Assembly (NCBI GenBank): GCA_964417885.1
Contig: CAYQKN010000002.1
Coordinates: 1-64,000 of the forward strand
From: UKL13-2 sp964417885
Lineage (GTDB): Bacteria > Pseudomonadota > Gammaproteobacteria > Burkholderiales > Usitatibacteraceae
DNA: 64,000 nt
Reading direction: 5' to 3'
Shown here: in pieces, positions 6,478 to 16,400 of the stretch
Layout of the letters: the number at the start of each line of letters is the position of its first letter
Numbering within the stretch: position 1 is the stretch's first letter
Program-made: the position numbers and the translations under genes
The notes under the pieces: model-generated
Seen by the model: only the letters and a program-made list of their open reading frames with translations
Told to the model about the DNA's origin: nothing
Database searches by the model: none

Positions 6478-8217
6478 ATGAGCTTCACCCTGCACGGTCT
6501 AGGCGTTTCCGGCGGCATCGCCATCGGCCACGTCCACCTGGTCACCAGCGCCTCGCTCGAGGTCGATCACTACCAGATCCCGGAAGAATTCATCGGCAAG
6601 GAAGTGAAGCGCTTCGACAAGGCGGTCAGGCAGGTGCTGGGCGAGCTTGACGCGCTGTCGCACGAGGTGAAGACGACCCACCGTGGCGAAGCCTCGGGCG
6701 AGATGGCCGCCTTTGTGACCGTGCATCGGATGATCCTGGAGGACCCGTCTCTTTCGGAAACGCCGCGGGAGATCATTCGCCGCGATGCCTGCAACGCCGA
6801 ATGGGCGCTGAAACTCCAGCTCGATGATCTGCTGGCGCAATTCGAAAACGTGCAGGACGAATACCTGCGCGAACGCAAGACCGACGTGCGCCAGGTTGCC
6901 GAACGGCTGGTGGCCGCGCTGACCGGGCAGGGCGGCGCGGTGCCGGAAAAGCTGCGTGCCCGCGCCGAGGATACGATCCTGGTGGCGCGCGACCTGTCCC
7001 CGGCCGATGTGATCCTGTTCAAGGACCACCGCGTCGCGGCTTTTGTCACCGACCTCGGCGGCTCCACCTCCCATACCGCCATCCTGGCCCGCAGCCTGGG
7101 TATCCCGGCCATCGTCGCGCTGCACACCGCGCGCGACCTGCTGCGTGAAGACGAACTGATTGTGGTCGACGGTACCGTGGGGGTGGTCATCGCCGCGCCC
7201 GACGAGACCGTGCTGGCGGAGTACCGCCTGAAGCAGAACCAGTGGAAGCTTGAGCGGCAGAAACTGTCGCGGATCAAGTCCGCCGCGGCGGAAACGCTGG
7301 ACGGCGTACACGTCGAGCTGCACGCCAACATTGAACTGCCGACGGATCTGGATGCGGTGCGTCAGTCCGGTGCCACCGGCGTCGGACTGTTCCGCAGCGA
7401 GTTCCTGTTCATGAACCGGCGCGACCTGCCGGACGAGGAAGAGCAGTTCACCGCCTACCGCGCGGTGGCCGAGGGCATGAAGGGCAAGCCGGTGGTGATC
7501 CGCACCCTCGATATCGGTGCCGACAAATCGCTGGGCGGTCCGGACCAGCCCTCCGCCCATTCGGCGCTTGGCCTGCGGGCCATCCGCTACTGCCTGGCCG
7601 AGCCGCCGCTGTTCAACACCCAGCTGCGCGCGATCCTGCGGGCATCGAAGTATGGCGACGTCCGCATCCTGATCCCGATGCTGGCCTCGAGCAATGAAAT
7701 CCGCCAGACCCTGGCGGCAATCGGGCGCGCCAAGGAGCAGCTCAAGGACGAGGGCCGCAAATTCAACGACCGGATCCTGGTCGGCGGGATGATCGAGATA
7801 CCGGCCGCGGCCATCGCCCTGCCGATGTTCCTGCGGCAGCTGGATTTCCTGTCGATCGGCACCAACGACCTGATCCAGTACACCCTCGCCATTGACCGCA
7901 CCGACGACAATGTTGCACACCTTTACGATCCGCTTCATCCGGCGGTGCTGCAGCTGGTGTCGAGCGTGATCCGGCAGGCCAATGCCGCCAAGGTGCCGGT
8001 GGCGGTTTGCGGCGAGATGGCGGGCGACGTCAACCTCACCCGCATGCTGCTGGGCTTTGGCCTGCGCGATTTTTCCATGCACCCGGCAAACATCCTGACG
8101 GTGAAGCAGCGGGTGCTGATGACCAGCGTGGCGGATATCGAGCCGGGCGTGGTGAAAATACTCAAGGCCGATGACCCGGACAAGCTGCGCGCCATGGTCG
8201 AGAAGCTGAACCTCTGA
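6478..8217 (+). CDS. ptsI: Phosphoenolpyruvate-protein phosphotransferase, enzyme I
   Basis: 579 residues. Transfers phosphate from PEP to HPr. The phospho-histidine is about H199 in GGSTSHTAILARSLGIPA; the PEP-binding barrel shows LFRSEFLFMNR, IRTLDIGADK, GGMIEIPAAAIALP and SIGTNDLIQYTLAIDR, and the catalytic CGEMAGD segment is near the C terminus. I chose MSFTLHGLGVSGG (6478). The frame is open 15 residues further up to 6433, but that stretch is the right arm of the palindromic element. Third gene of the EIIA-HPr-EI set; a small unknown gene follows. Confidence 0.95.
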   Translation: MSFTLHGLGVSGGIAIGHVHLVTSASLEVDHYQIPEEFIGKEVKRFDKAVRQVLGELDALSHEVKTTHRGEASGEMAAFVTVHRMILEDPSLSETPREIIRRDACNAEWALKLQLDDLLAQFENVQDEYLRERKTDVRQVAERLVAALTGQGGAVPEKLRARAEDTILVARDLSPADVILFKDHRVAAFVTDLGGSTSHTAILARSLGIPAIVALHTARDLLREDELIVVDGTVGVVIAAPDETVLAEYRLKQNQWKLERQKLSRIKSAAAETLDGVHVELHANIELPTDLDAVRQSGATGVGLFRSEFLFMNRRDLPDEEEQFTAYRAVAEGMKGKPVVIRTLDIGADKSLGGPDQPSAHSALGLRAIRYCLAEPPLFNTQLRAILRASKYGDVRILIPMLASSNEIRQTLAAIGRAKEQLKDEGRKFNDRILVGGMIEIPAAAIALPMFLRQLDFLSIGTNDLIQYTLAIDRTDDNVAHLYDPLHPAVLQLVSSVIRQANAAKVPVAVCGEMAGDVNLTRMLLGFGLRDFSMHPANILTVKQRVLMTSVADIEPGVVKILKADDPDKLRAMVEKLNL

Positions 8218-8305
8218 GGTTATCGGCTGCGATTGCGCCGCGTGTAGAATTAAAACTGATGGTTGGCAGGCCCTCCACCGGATGGGGAGATTGCGAAGGA
8301 CGTCC

Positions 8306-8674
8306 ATGTTGAACGAAATCAGGGATGTGACCCAATACGAGCGCGGCAAGCACCGGCGCTGGTTTCACGACGATTTTTTCGATCTGTACACATGGGAAAC
8401 CTACGACGGCGAGTTGATCGGTTTCCAGCTCTGCTATGCCAAGCTGGGCAATGAGCGCGCGTTGCGCTGGTCACCGACGGCCGGCTATCACCATGAAGGC
8501 GTCGACGCGCCGGAAGACAAGCCGGGCCGGGCCATGAGCGCGCTGTTCGTCGCCGACGGCGCGTTCGATCACGATGCCATCAGCATCCGGTTTGAGAGCG
8601 CGTCGGTCGCGCTGCCGGACCGGGTCAAGGTCTTCGTGCTGGAAAAAATCCGCGCCTACCCGCAGCCGATCTAG
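8306..8674 (+). CDS. Conserved-looking hypothetical protein
   Basis: 122 residues. Start chosen at 8306 (MLNEIRDVTQYERGKHRRWF) because AAGGA lies 6 nt upstream; a start at 8282 is also open. The protein is rich in aromatic and acidic residues (RWFHDDFFDLYTWETYDGELIGFQLCYAK), with no signal peptide or membrane segment. I do not recognise a catalytic motif. Its TAG is followed 5 nt later by the assembly gap, so what lies immediately downstream is unknown. Presumed cytosolic. Confidence 0.7.
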   Translation: MLNEIRDVTQYERGKHRRWFHDDFFDLYTWETYDGELIGFQLCYAKLGNERALRWSPTAGYHHEGVDAPEDKPGRAMSALFVADGAFDHDAISIRFESASVALPDRVKVFVLEKIRAYPQPI

Positions 8675-8679
8675 GCCAC

Positions 8680-8779
8680 NNNNNNNNNNNNNNNNNNNNN
8701 NNNNNNNNNNNNNNNNNNNNNNNNNNNNNNNNNNNNNNNNNNNNNNNNNNNNNNNNNNNNNNNNNNNNNNNNNNNNNNN
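8680..8779. other. Assembly gap (100 N)
   Basis: Exactly 100 unknown bases, the conventional placeholder for a scaffold join of unspecified length. Adjacency of the genes on either side (8306-8674 and 8846-9382) is therefore not proven by sequence. Confidence 0.99.
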
Positions 8780-8845
8780 ACCAGTCCGGCTGGGCCGCAC
8801 CGGTCACCGCTGTTTCGCCCCCGCCAATTTTCCCGGAAGAACCCC

Positions 8846-9382
8846 ATGCAACGCTTGCTTATCCTGCTGATTCTCGCCCTCTCGCTCGGCGGCTGTGGTT
8901 CGGTGCCGTTCGTATCCGGTGAGGTGCGCATGTCCGCCGATGAGCTGACCGAGCGCATGGCGAGGCGCTTTCCGGTCGAGAAAAGCGTCGCGGGACTGCT
9001 CGACATCACCCTGGCCAATCCGCGGGTCGGCCTGTCCGAGGCCGACAATCGGCTGACGACGGATTTCATGGTCGAGCTGAAACTTCCCCTGACCGGCAAA
9101 AAGCTGGCTGGCACACTGCGGATCTCGGGCCGCCCGGACTATGTTCCGGAAACCCGGTCGCTATTCCTGCGCGACGCCAAAGTGGACCGCATCCGCGTCG
9201 ACAATATGACCGATTCCCTTTCCGCCGCCCTGGCCCGGACGACGTCGCTGATTGCCCGCGACGTGATGGAAGACAAGCCGCTGCACAGTTTCAAGGCGGA
9301 GGAGTTCGCGAAATACGGCGTCCGCTATACGCCGGAAAGAATTGTGGTGCGCGGGGATCACCTGGTGCTCAAGCTGCGCTAG
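8846..9382 (+). CDS. DUF1439 lipoprotein (YceB-like)
   Basis: 178 residues. N terminus MQRLLILLILALSLGGCGS is a lipoprotein signal with lipobox LGGC and lipidated cysteine at about residue 17. The body matches the DUF1439 pattern: SADELTERMARRFPVEKS, then LANPRVGLSEADNRLTTDF, LAGTLRISGRPDYVPETRSLFLRDAKVDRI and a C-terminal strand. Members are envelope lipoproteins of unsettled function with a lipid-binding TULIP/BPI-like fold predicted. Promoter information is lost in the gap upstream. Confidence 0.8.
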   Translation: MQRLLILLILALSLGGCGSVPFVSGEVRMSADELTERMARRFPVEKSVAGLLDITLANPRVGLSEADNRLTTDFMVELKLPLTGKKLAGTLRISGRPDYVPETRSLFLRDAKVDRIRVDNMTDSLSAALARTTSLIARDVMEDKPLHSFKAEEFAKYGVRYTPERIVVRGDHLVLKLR

Positions 9383-9417
9383 TTTCTTGCGGGCGCATTC
9401 TCGCATTTGCTGCACCG

Positions 9418-9423
9418 TATAAT
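9418..9423 (+). promoter_or_regulatory. -10 box of uppP
   Basis: A perfect TATAAT sits 26 bp before the annotated TTG start of uppP; no clear -35 hexamer was found at the right spacing. It suggests uppP has its own promoter with a short leader. Confidence 0.4.
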
Positions 9424-9443
9424 CGGCCTCCTCTCAATCGGTA

Positions 9444-10337
9444 TTGGACCAGCCCTTGGATATTGCTCTGCTGATCAAGGCCGCGATTCTCGGCATCGTC
9501 GAAGGTCTCACCGAATTCCTGCCGGTGTCGTCCACCGGCCACCTGATCCTGGTCGGTTCGCTGCTCGATTTCAACGACGCCAAGGCGCACGTGTTTGATA
9601 TTTTCATCCAGGCCGGCGCGATCCTGGCGGTCTGCTGGGAGTACCGGGCGCGACTGGTCTCGACCTTCGCCGGCCTCACCCATGATCCGCGCGCGCAGCG
9701 TTTCGTCGTCAACCTCGCCATTGCCTTCATGCCGCTGGCGGTGCTCGGGCTGCTGTTCAACAAGCAGATCAAGGCGGCGCTGTTCCATCCGGTGCCGGTG
9801 GCGATCGCGTTTATCGTCGGTGGCGTTATCATCATGTTCGCCGAGTACTGGTACAAGGCCCGGGTCAAGGCGCAGATGGCGCAGCTGCGCGCAGAGCAGC
9901 CCGGCGTGGTGGCGCCGGCGCTGATTGCCTCCGTCGACGACCTGCATTGGAAAGATGCGCTGAAACTGGGGCTGGCGCAGTGTGCCGCGCTGATTCCCGG
10001 CACTTCGCGATCCGGCGCCACCATCATCGGCGGTCTTTTTTTCGGCCTGTCGCGAAAGTGCGCGACCGAGTTTTCGTTTTTCCTTGCCATCCCGACGTTG
10101 CTGGCGGCGACGCTGTATTCGGTCTGGAAAGACCGCGCGCTGCTGTCGTCGGCCGACGTGCCGCTGTTCAGCGTCGGGTTCGTTTTCGCGTTTGTCTCCG
10201 CGTTCCTCTGTGTGCGCTGGCTGCTGCGTTACATCAGCAGTCACGATTTCACGCCGTTTGCGTGGTACCGGATTGTTTTCGGACTGGTGGTGCTGGCAAC
10301 CGCCTATAGCGGTTCTGTCGACTGGCACGTGCAGTAG
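9444..10337 (+). CDS. uppP: Undecaprenyl-diphosphatase UppP (BacA)
   Basis: 297 residues, polytopic inner-membrane enzyme that dephosphorylates undecaprenyl diphosphate to recycle the peptidoglycan lipid carrier. Family signatures: AAILGIVEGLTEFLPVSSTGHLIL near the N terminus (EGLTEFLP with catalytic E; SSTGH) and ALIPGTSRSGATIIGGLFFGLSRK in the second half (PGTSRSG). There are seven to eight hydrophobic segments. No ATG is available at the N terminus; the start is a TTG at 9444 or, giving a more family-like MDIALLIKAAIL, the TTG at 9456. Convergent with chpA across 87 bp. Confidence 0.93.
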   Translation: MDQPLDIALLIKAAILGIVEGLTEFLPVSSTGHLILVGSLLDFNDAKAHVFDIFIQAGAILAVCWEYRARLVSTFAGLTHDPRAQRFVVNLAIAFMPLAVLGLLFNKQIKAALFHPVPVAIAFIVGGVIIMFAEYWYKARVKAQMAQLRAEQPGVVAPALIASVDDLHWKDALKLGLAQCAALIPGTSRSGATIIGGLFFGLSRKCATEFSFFLAIPTLLAATLYSVWKDRALLSSADVPLFSVGFVFAFVSAFLCVRWLLRYISSHDFTPFAWYRIVFGLVVLATAYSGSVDWHVQ

Positions 10338-10424
10338 TTCCCGGCCACCGACGGCGGCCGATCCGGCTGCGGGAGGATCACAAGCGGCAGCAGCGGGTCG
10401 AATTGACCGCGGCCGCTAGCCCGG

Positions 10425-13400
10425 TCAGGCGGCGGCGCGGTCTTTGGTGTATTGGCGAATCATGGCCAGCAGCTGATCTTCCTGGTACGGCTTGCCCATG
10501 TATTCATTGACACCAAGTTCAATGGCGCGATTGCGGTGCTTGTCCGCGGTGCGCGACGTGATCATGATGATCGGGATGTCGCGCGTCTTCGGGTCTGCGC
10601 GCACATTGCGGGCAAACTCAAAGCCGTCCATGCGTGGCATTTCAATGTCCAGCAGGATGATGTCGGGATCGATGTCCTGCAACTGCTGCAGGCCGTCGAC
10701 ACCGTCTTTCGCGGTGGCAACCTCGAATCCCTCGCGGGTCAGCATGCGGCTGGTGATCTTGCGGACCGTGAGCGAATCGTCCACCACCATGACCAGCGGA
10801 ACGGTGCGCTTCAGCACCGGCGCCACCACTTCATCAACACCCGGCGCCGATGCGGCGATGGCCTCGGCCAATGACTGGGTCTTGATCAGCTCCACCATCG
10901 GTTCTGCCGTGGTCTCGAACGCGACCGGGCTTGCCGGTGCCGCGGCGGCGTCCGTGACTGCCTCGCCGATAGCCGGCTCAATGCCGCCTGGCGCCACCGG
11001 CGTTGCGGCGGCCTGAACGCTGACCGTCGCGGTCTCGTGGAAAACCAGCTGCACCGGATTCATGATCAGCACGATCTGCCCGGTACCCAGCATGGTTGCG
11101 CCGGCCACGCCGACCAGGCGCGCCAACTGCGGGCCAATCGTCTTCACCACGATTTCGCGGTTGCCGATGATCGAGTCAACTTGCACCGCGGCGCGCTGCT
11201 GGCCGCTCTTGGCGAGGATGACGGCGGCTTTTCGCACCGCCGACACCGTCGGCTTGCCGCCCAGCAGGGCATCCATTGAGCGCAACGGGTATTTATTGCC
11301 CTTCCATTCGATTTCGCTCAACTCCAGGAACGGCTCGTAGCGCTTGCCCTTGTATTCCTGGACCTGTTCGATCATCACCGACGGAATCGCATACATGGTT
11401 TCGCCGACCATCACCATCACCGCCTGTGTCACCGCCAGGGTGAGCGGCAAGGCAATCGTGAAGGTGGTGCCGCGGCCGGGAGTCGATGAAATATCGATAC
11501 GCCCGCCGAGGGAAACGATTTCATTGCGCACAACGTCCATGCCGACGCCGCGGCCGGCGACCTGCGAGACTTCCTGGGCGGTCGAAAAACCGGCCATGAA
11601 AATGAACTGCGTAAGCTGGGCCTCGTTGATCTCTGCCGCGGCGTCAAGCAGGCCGTTCTCGATGGCCTTTTCGCGAATGCGGCGGAAATTGAGGCCGGCG
11701 CCGTCGTCGGACAGTGTCAACACCACCTCGTTGCCGACTTGTTGCGCATTGATGGTGATTTCGCCGATTTCAGGCTTGCCATTGGCGACGCGCTCTGCCG
11801 GCGACTCCAGGCCGTGAGCAACGGCATTGCGCAGCAGATGCTCAAACGGCGCCGTGATTTTTTCCAGCACCGAGCGATCGATTTCCACCCGCGTACCGCG
11901 GAATTCGAGGTTGGCTTTCTTGTCCAGTTCCTTCGCCGTCTGGCGCAACAGCCGGTAGAAACGGTCCTGGAGATTGCCGAGCGGCACCAGCCGAACGCCC
12001 ATCAGCCCTTGCTGCAAGTCGCGATTCAGGCGCGACTGCTGCAACAGCGCCGCCTCGGTCTCGTCAATATTCTTCTGCAACGACAGCTGCAGGGTCACCA
12101 CGTCATTCAGACTCTCGGCCAGGAACCGGGTCAACTCCTGGGTGCGCGAGAAGCGGTCGAATTCAAGCGGATCAAATGCTTCGCCGTGCACTTCAGCATC
12201 TTTCAGCCTCGACTGGATCTGTGATTCAGCCTGGATCTCGATCTCACGCAACTGCGTTTTCATCCGGTTGATGTTTTCGGTCAGCTCGACCAGCGACTGC
12301 TTGAAGGTGAGCATTTCCTGGTCGATGCGCGAACGGGCAATCGACAATTCACCCGCCTCGTTCACGAAACGATCGATAATGTCGGCATTGACGCGCAGCA
12401 GCGACTGGCGCTCGCGACCTTCCAGCTTTTCGCCCTCGGCAATGATCTCGGCGCGAGCCGCAGCCATCATGGCAAGTGGCGCCGGAAGATCCTGCGACAC
12501 ATCGGTGATGACCGGAATTTCGATCGGGGTCGCTGAAAAGTCGCCGGCAGCCAGCCGGTCGATGGCTGAATTGAAACGGTCCAGTCCGTCGTCTATCTCG
12601 TCAAATTTTGCCGCCGCTGGCTCCGACGCCTGGTCCATCTTGATGACGCGCTCTTCAATGACATGCGCGAGCTCGCCCAGACGCATCAACCCGGCCATGC
12701 GGGCAGAGCCCTTCAGCGTATGCAGATGTCTGGCCAATTCCGTGACCGGGGCGTGGTTGACCGGTGCGCCGCGCCAGGCGCGAATCGCATTGCCGACCTG
12801 CGGAATGATTTCCTTGGCTTCCTCCAGGAAGATCGGCAGCAAGTCATGATCGACGTCGTCGGTCATGGTGCGTCGATCCTTGCCCGCTTCGACCGTGCCT
12901 GGCCTGGTCTCCGTGGCGGCAGGCGTCTCGGCAACCGTCGGTGCGGCCGCTTCAGGCGGTACGGCAAACTCGAATACCGGCGCCGGCACGATTTCCGGCG
13001 CGGCCGCTGCTGGCTCGATGGCCACGACAGCGGCAACGGCTACCGGCTCAGGCTGAAGCAAGGCGGCCGGCTCTTCTTGCGGCTCGCCGGCCGGCAACAA
13101 GTTGTCGACCGGCGGCGTGATTTCTGGCGCCACGACCGGGGCGGCGGTTTCAGCGGCGGCAAAGCCAAAGTCGGGCATCGGCTCGGTGACCGCTACCGCC
13201 TCATCCGGGACGTCAACCTTGGCAATATCCACGACCTCGGCGACTTCCGCGTCGACCTGTGGCAGGTCGAAGCTGATTTCAGCGCCTGTCGCGGCCGCAA
13301 CCTCTTCCACCGGCAAGGTTTCGGCAACCCGCTCTTCACTGACGTCCGGCGCCGGCACGTCGTCAAAGAAGGAAAGCGCATCGTCGGTGACCGGCGGCGG

Positions 13401-16400
13401 CGGCTCATGCGTCGGGGCAAAGGCTTCTGCCTGCAAACCAGGCATCTTGATGTGGGTGCCCTCGCCAGTACGCTTGGATTGTTTCAGTGACTCCCGCAAT
13501 GACTGGAGATCCTCGACAATGTCCGGACGCGGCGTAGGGGGCTCATGGGTATGCAGACCGAGCACCATGCTCGACAGCGCGTCGGTCGCGCTGCGGGTGA
13601 CGGCAAGACGATGCCGGTTGAACTCGGGCGGAAACTCGATTGCCTCCTGCAGCCACTTTTCCAGCTCGTGGGCAACGTCGGCGATCATGTCAAAGCCGGT
13701 GGTGCGAGAAGAACTGGTCAGCGTGTGTGCCGCGCGCATGAAGTCGTGCGAAACCGCCTGCATTGGCTTCGCCTCGAGAATGGACATCTCATTGTCAAGC
13801 GTGGCGATATGCTGATCGGCCTCGCCGAGGTAGATGTTGAACAACGCGTGTGGCACCAGGTTAACGCCAACCCGGACGTCCGGCAGTTCGACTTCCTCTT
13901 CGGCAACCTGTTCCTCCACCGGCACCACCGGCGGCGTGTCGAGCGCCTCGGCAGGCGAAAAGAACGCCGCTTCCACATCCGCCGGCGGCGCATCCACGGC
14001 CGCTGCCTCCGGTAAGGCATCGAGTTCGAAAGCCGGCAGCGCCGGGGCCTCTGGCTCCAACGCGACCAGTTCGATACCGGGCGCTTCCTCCGCAGCCGGC
14101 GACGCAACCGCCAAGACTGGGGCTTCAATGTGTTCCACTTCCGCGGTCACCACCGGCGAAGCCGCTTCCAGCGGCTCTTCAACCACTATTTCAACCGGCT
14201 CAGGGACCAACGCTGCTGGCGCAGACACGACGGCGGCCGCGGCAAATTCCGGCTCCCGGCCGTTCTTTAGCTGCTCGGCCGCGCGCGCCAGCTCAACGCC
14301 ATCAATGACCGTTGTCCCGTTGGCCTGCAACGCTTGGACCCAGCCATTAAACGCGGTGGCAGCATGGCCGATGAAGGTCATCAATCCGGCGCTGGCGGGC
14401 TTGTCATCCTTGAGCCACTTGTTCATGACCTGTTCGCAATTCCATGCGACTTCGCCGAGGTCATTCAGGCCAACCATCCGGCCACTACCCTTCAGCGTAT
14501 GGAATCCGCGACGAATGGTGGTCATCGACTCCTTGTCCTGCGGCGCAGCCCTGACCACATCCAGCTGTTCCTGGATCGTGCCGACAACCTCGGTCGCCTC
14601 TTCAAGAAATATTTCCAGCAGTTCCTGGTCGACTTCGGCGGCGGGCGCGTCGATCAGGTGCACGACATGCGCTGCCGGCGCCTCGGTGGGCTTTTCGGGC
14701 GCAATCTCGGACAAGGCTTCCGTAATGCCGGTCTTGTTCGGGTCAAATGTGGCGTCGATCGCCCTCAGCGCGTCCTCGCTCTGTTTGGCAGATCGTGAAT
14801 CGGCGATCAGTTCGGCTTCCTGCTTGAGTTCCTTGACCGCCTCGCGCAACTGGTCGCGCGTTGCCGTCTGCTCCGGCTGCTGCTTCCAGTCTTCGTAGAT
14901 TTCCTGGACTTTCTGTTTTGCCACATCGACATCGCCTTCGGTAATCGGCGACTTGATCATGGTCTTTTCCGGCTCAACCGGCCGAACGGCCAGCCCGAAG
15001 CGGATCAGGGCGGGCAGCAATACTTCGCGCGGATTCGCCGTACCTTGCTGCAACGCCGTGATATACAGGCCGAGTGCCGACACGCCCTCGGCGACAGCCT
15101 CGGCATCATCACCGGTACCCTTGATGGCGCCGGAAGCAAACTGGTTAACGCGTTCGCGCAGCAACTGGTTGAGCGCCGCGGCCTCGTCAAGCTCAAGAAT
15201 GGTCAGCGCGCCCTGGATCTGCGAAAACAGGGACGCCAGCGAGGCCAGTTCGCCGGTCTTCTGCGAATCGCGGAAAAAACTGTCGAGCGCCGCTTCGATC
15301 GTCGTCAGGTTAACCTGCACTTCCTGACCGACCTGGAACATGAGCATGCGCTCTTGCGCGCGCTTGGTCATGTCATCCATCAGGGCGTTTGCGCCGGAAT
15401 CAATGGCCGGCAGTTGGGCGCCGGTCATTGCGCCCTTGAGGCGGGAAACAATGGTCGCTGTTTGCGCCGGAAACTCTGCAGTCAGCCGGAAATAGTTTTC
15501 CAGCGAGGACTCCAGGAACAGGAAGGCGGTGGCGACTTCCAGCGCCTGCACCTCCGTGGCGCTGCTTTGCGTCTTTCGCAAATGGGCTCCGACCGCACCC
15601 AGTGCCTGGACCAATTGAGCAATGTCCTTGTTGGGCTGTTGCTGGGCGGCACGGTACAACGCCTCTGCCTGATTGACATAGGTTTCAAGGGTTGAACGAT
15701 TGCCGCCGGCGAATTTGAGCCAATTGTCCTTTTGCGACTGGACCTGGTCCCGCAGTGCCCGCACCACGCTCTTTACGTGTTCATCCGCTGCTTCACCTGC
15801 CGCCGCTTCCGGCACCGCCAGCAACTCGTCCAGACGGTACAGCTCGCGAATTTTTCTCAGCCGTTCGGTCTGCGCCTTGGATTTTCCAATGACAAGCAGA
15901 ATGTCGCGGAACAACTTTTCCGGCACTTTCTGCACGCCCTCGATCAACTGCTTGATCTGCTGGTCAATCTTGCCGAACAGCTGCACGGCAAGTGATCCCG
16001 CCTCGGTGGGATTGGCTGCCACGGCATCGAAAAAACCGCCTGCCGCATACCAGAACGAACGGGACGGCGATGTCACCTGCAATGCTTCGATGGCAAGCGT
16101 GGCATTGCGCATTTCCCGTGCGCCCGCCACCAGGTCCTTGTCGCGCAACAGCTTCAACAGGCCCGCCTGGTACATGCTCCGCCTCTGCTTGACGGCTTCG
16201 GACATCATGTCCGACTTCGGCAGGGCAACCGTATCCTCCGGCATGGAGACTGACAAGGACAAATCTGGCGAAAACAGATCGCTTTCCGACGCATCGCTTG
16301 CGCCACGCGCCTTGTTGAGCTTGATGTAGGAGGGCGCCAGCATCATCGGCCGGTCTGCCTCGCCCGACATCAGGCTGTCGAGATAGCTCGACAAGGCGAC

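Noticed and set aside
6499..8349. 616-residue minus-strand open frame across ptsI
   Set aside because: Antisense of a clear enzyme I; composition is that of a shadow frame.
12663..13490. Plus-strand open frame of 275 residues inside chpA
   Set aside because: Antisense of the Ala/Pro/Glu-rich linker and Hpt region; Gly/Arg-rich translation with no motif.
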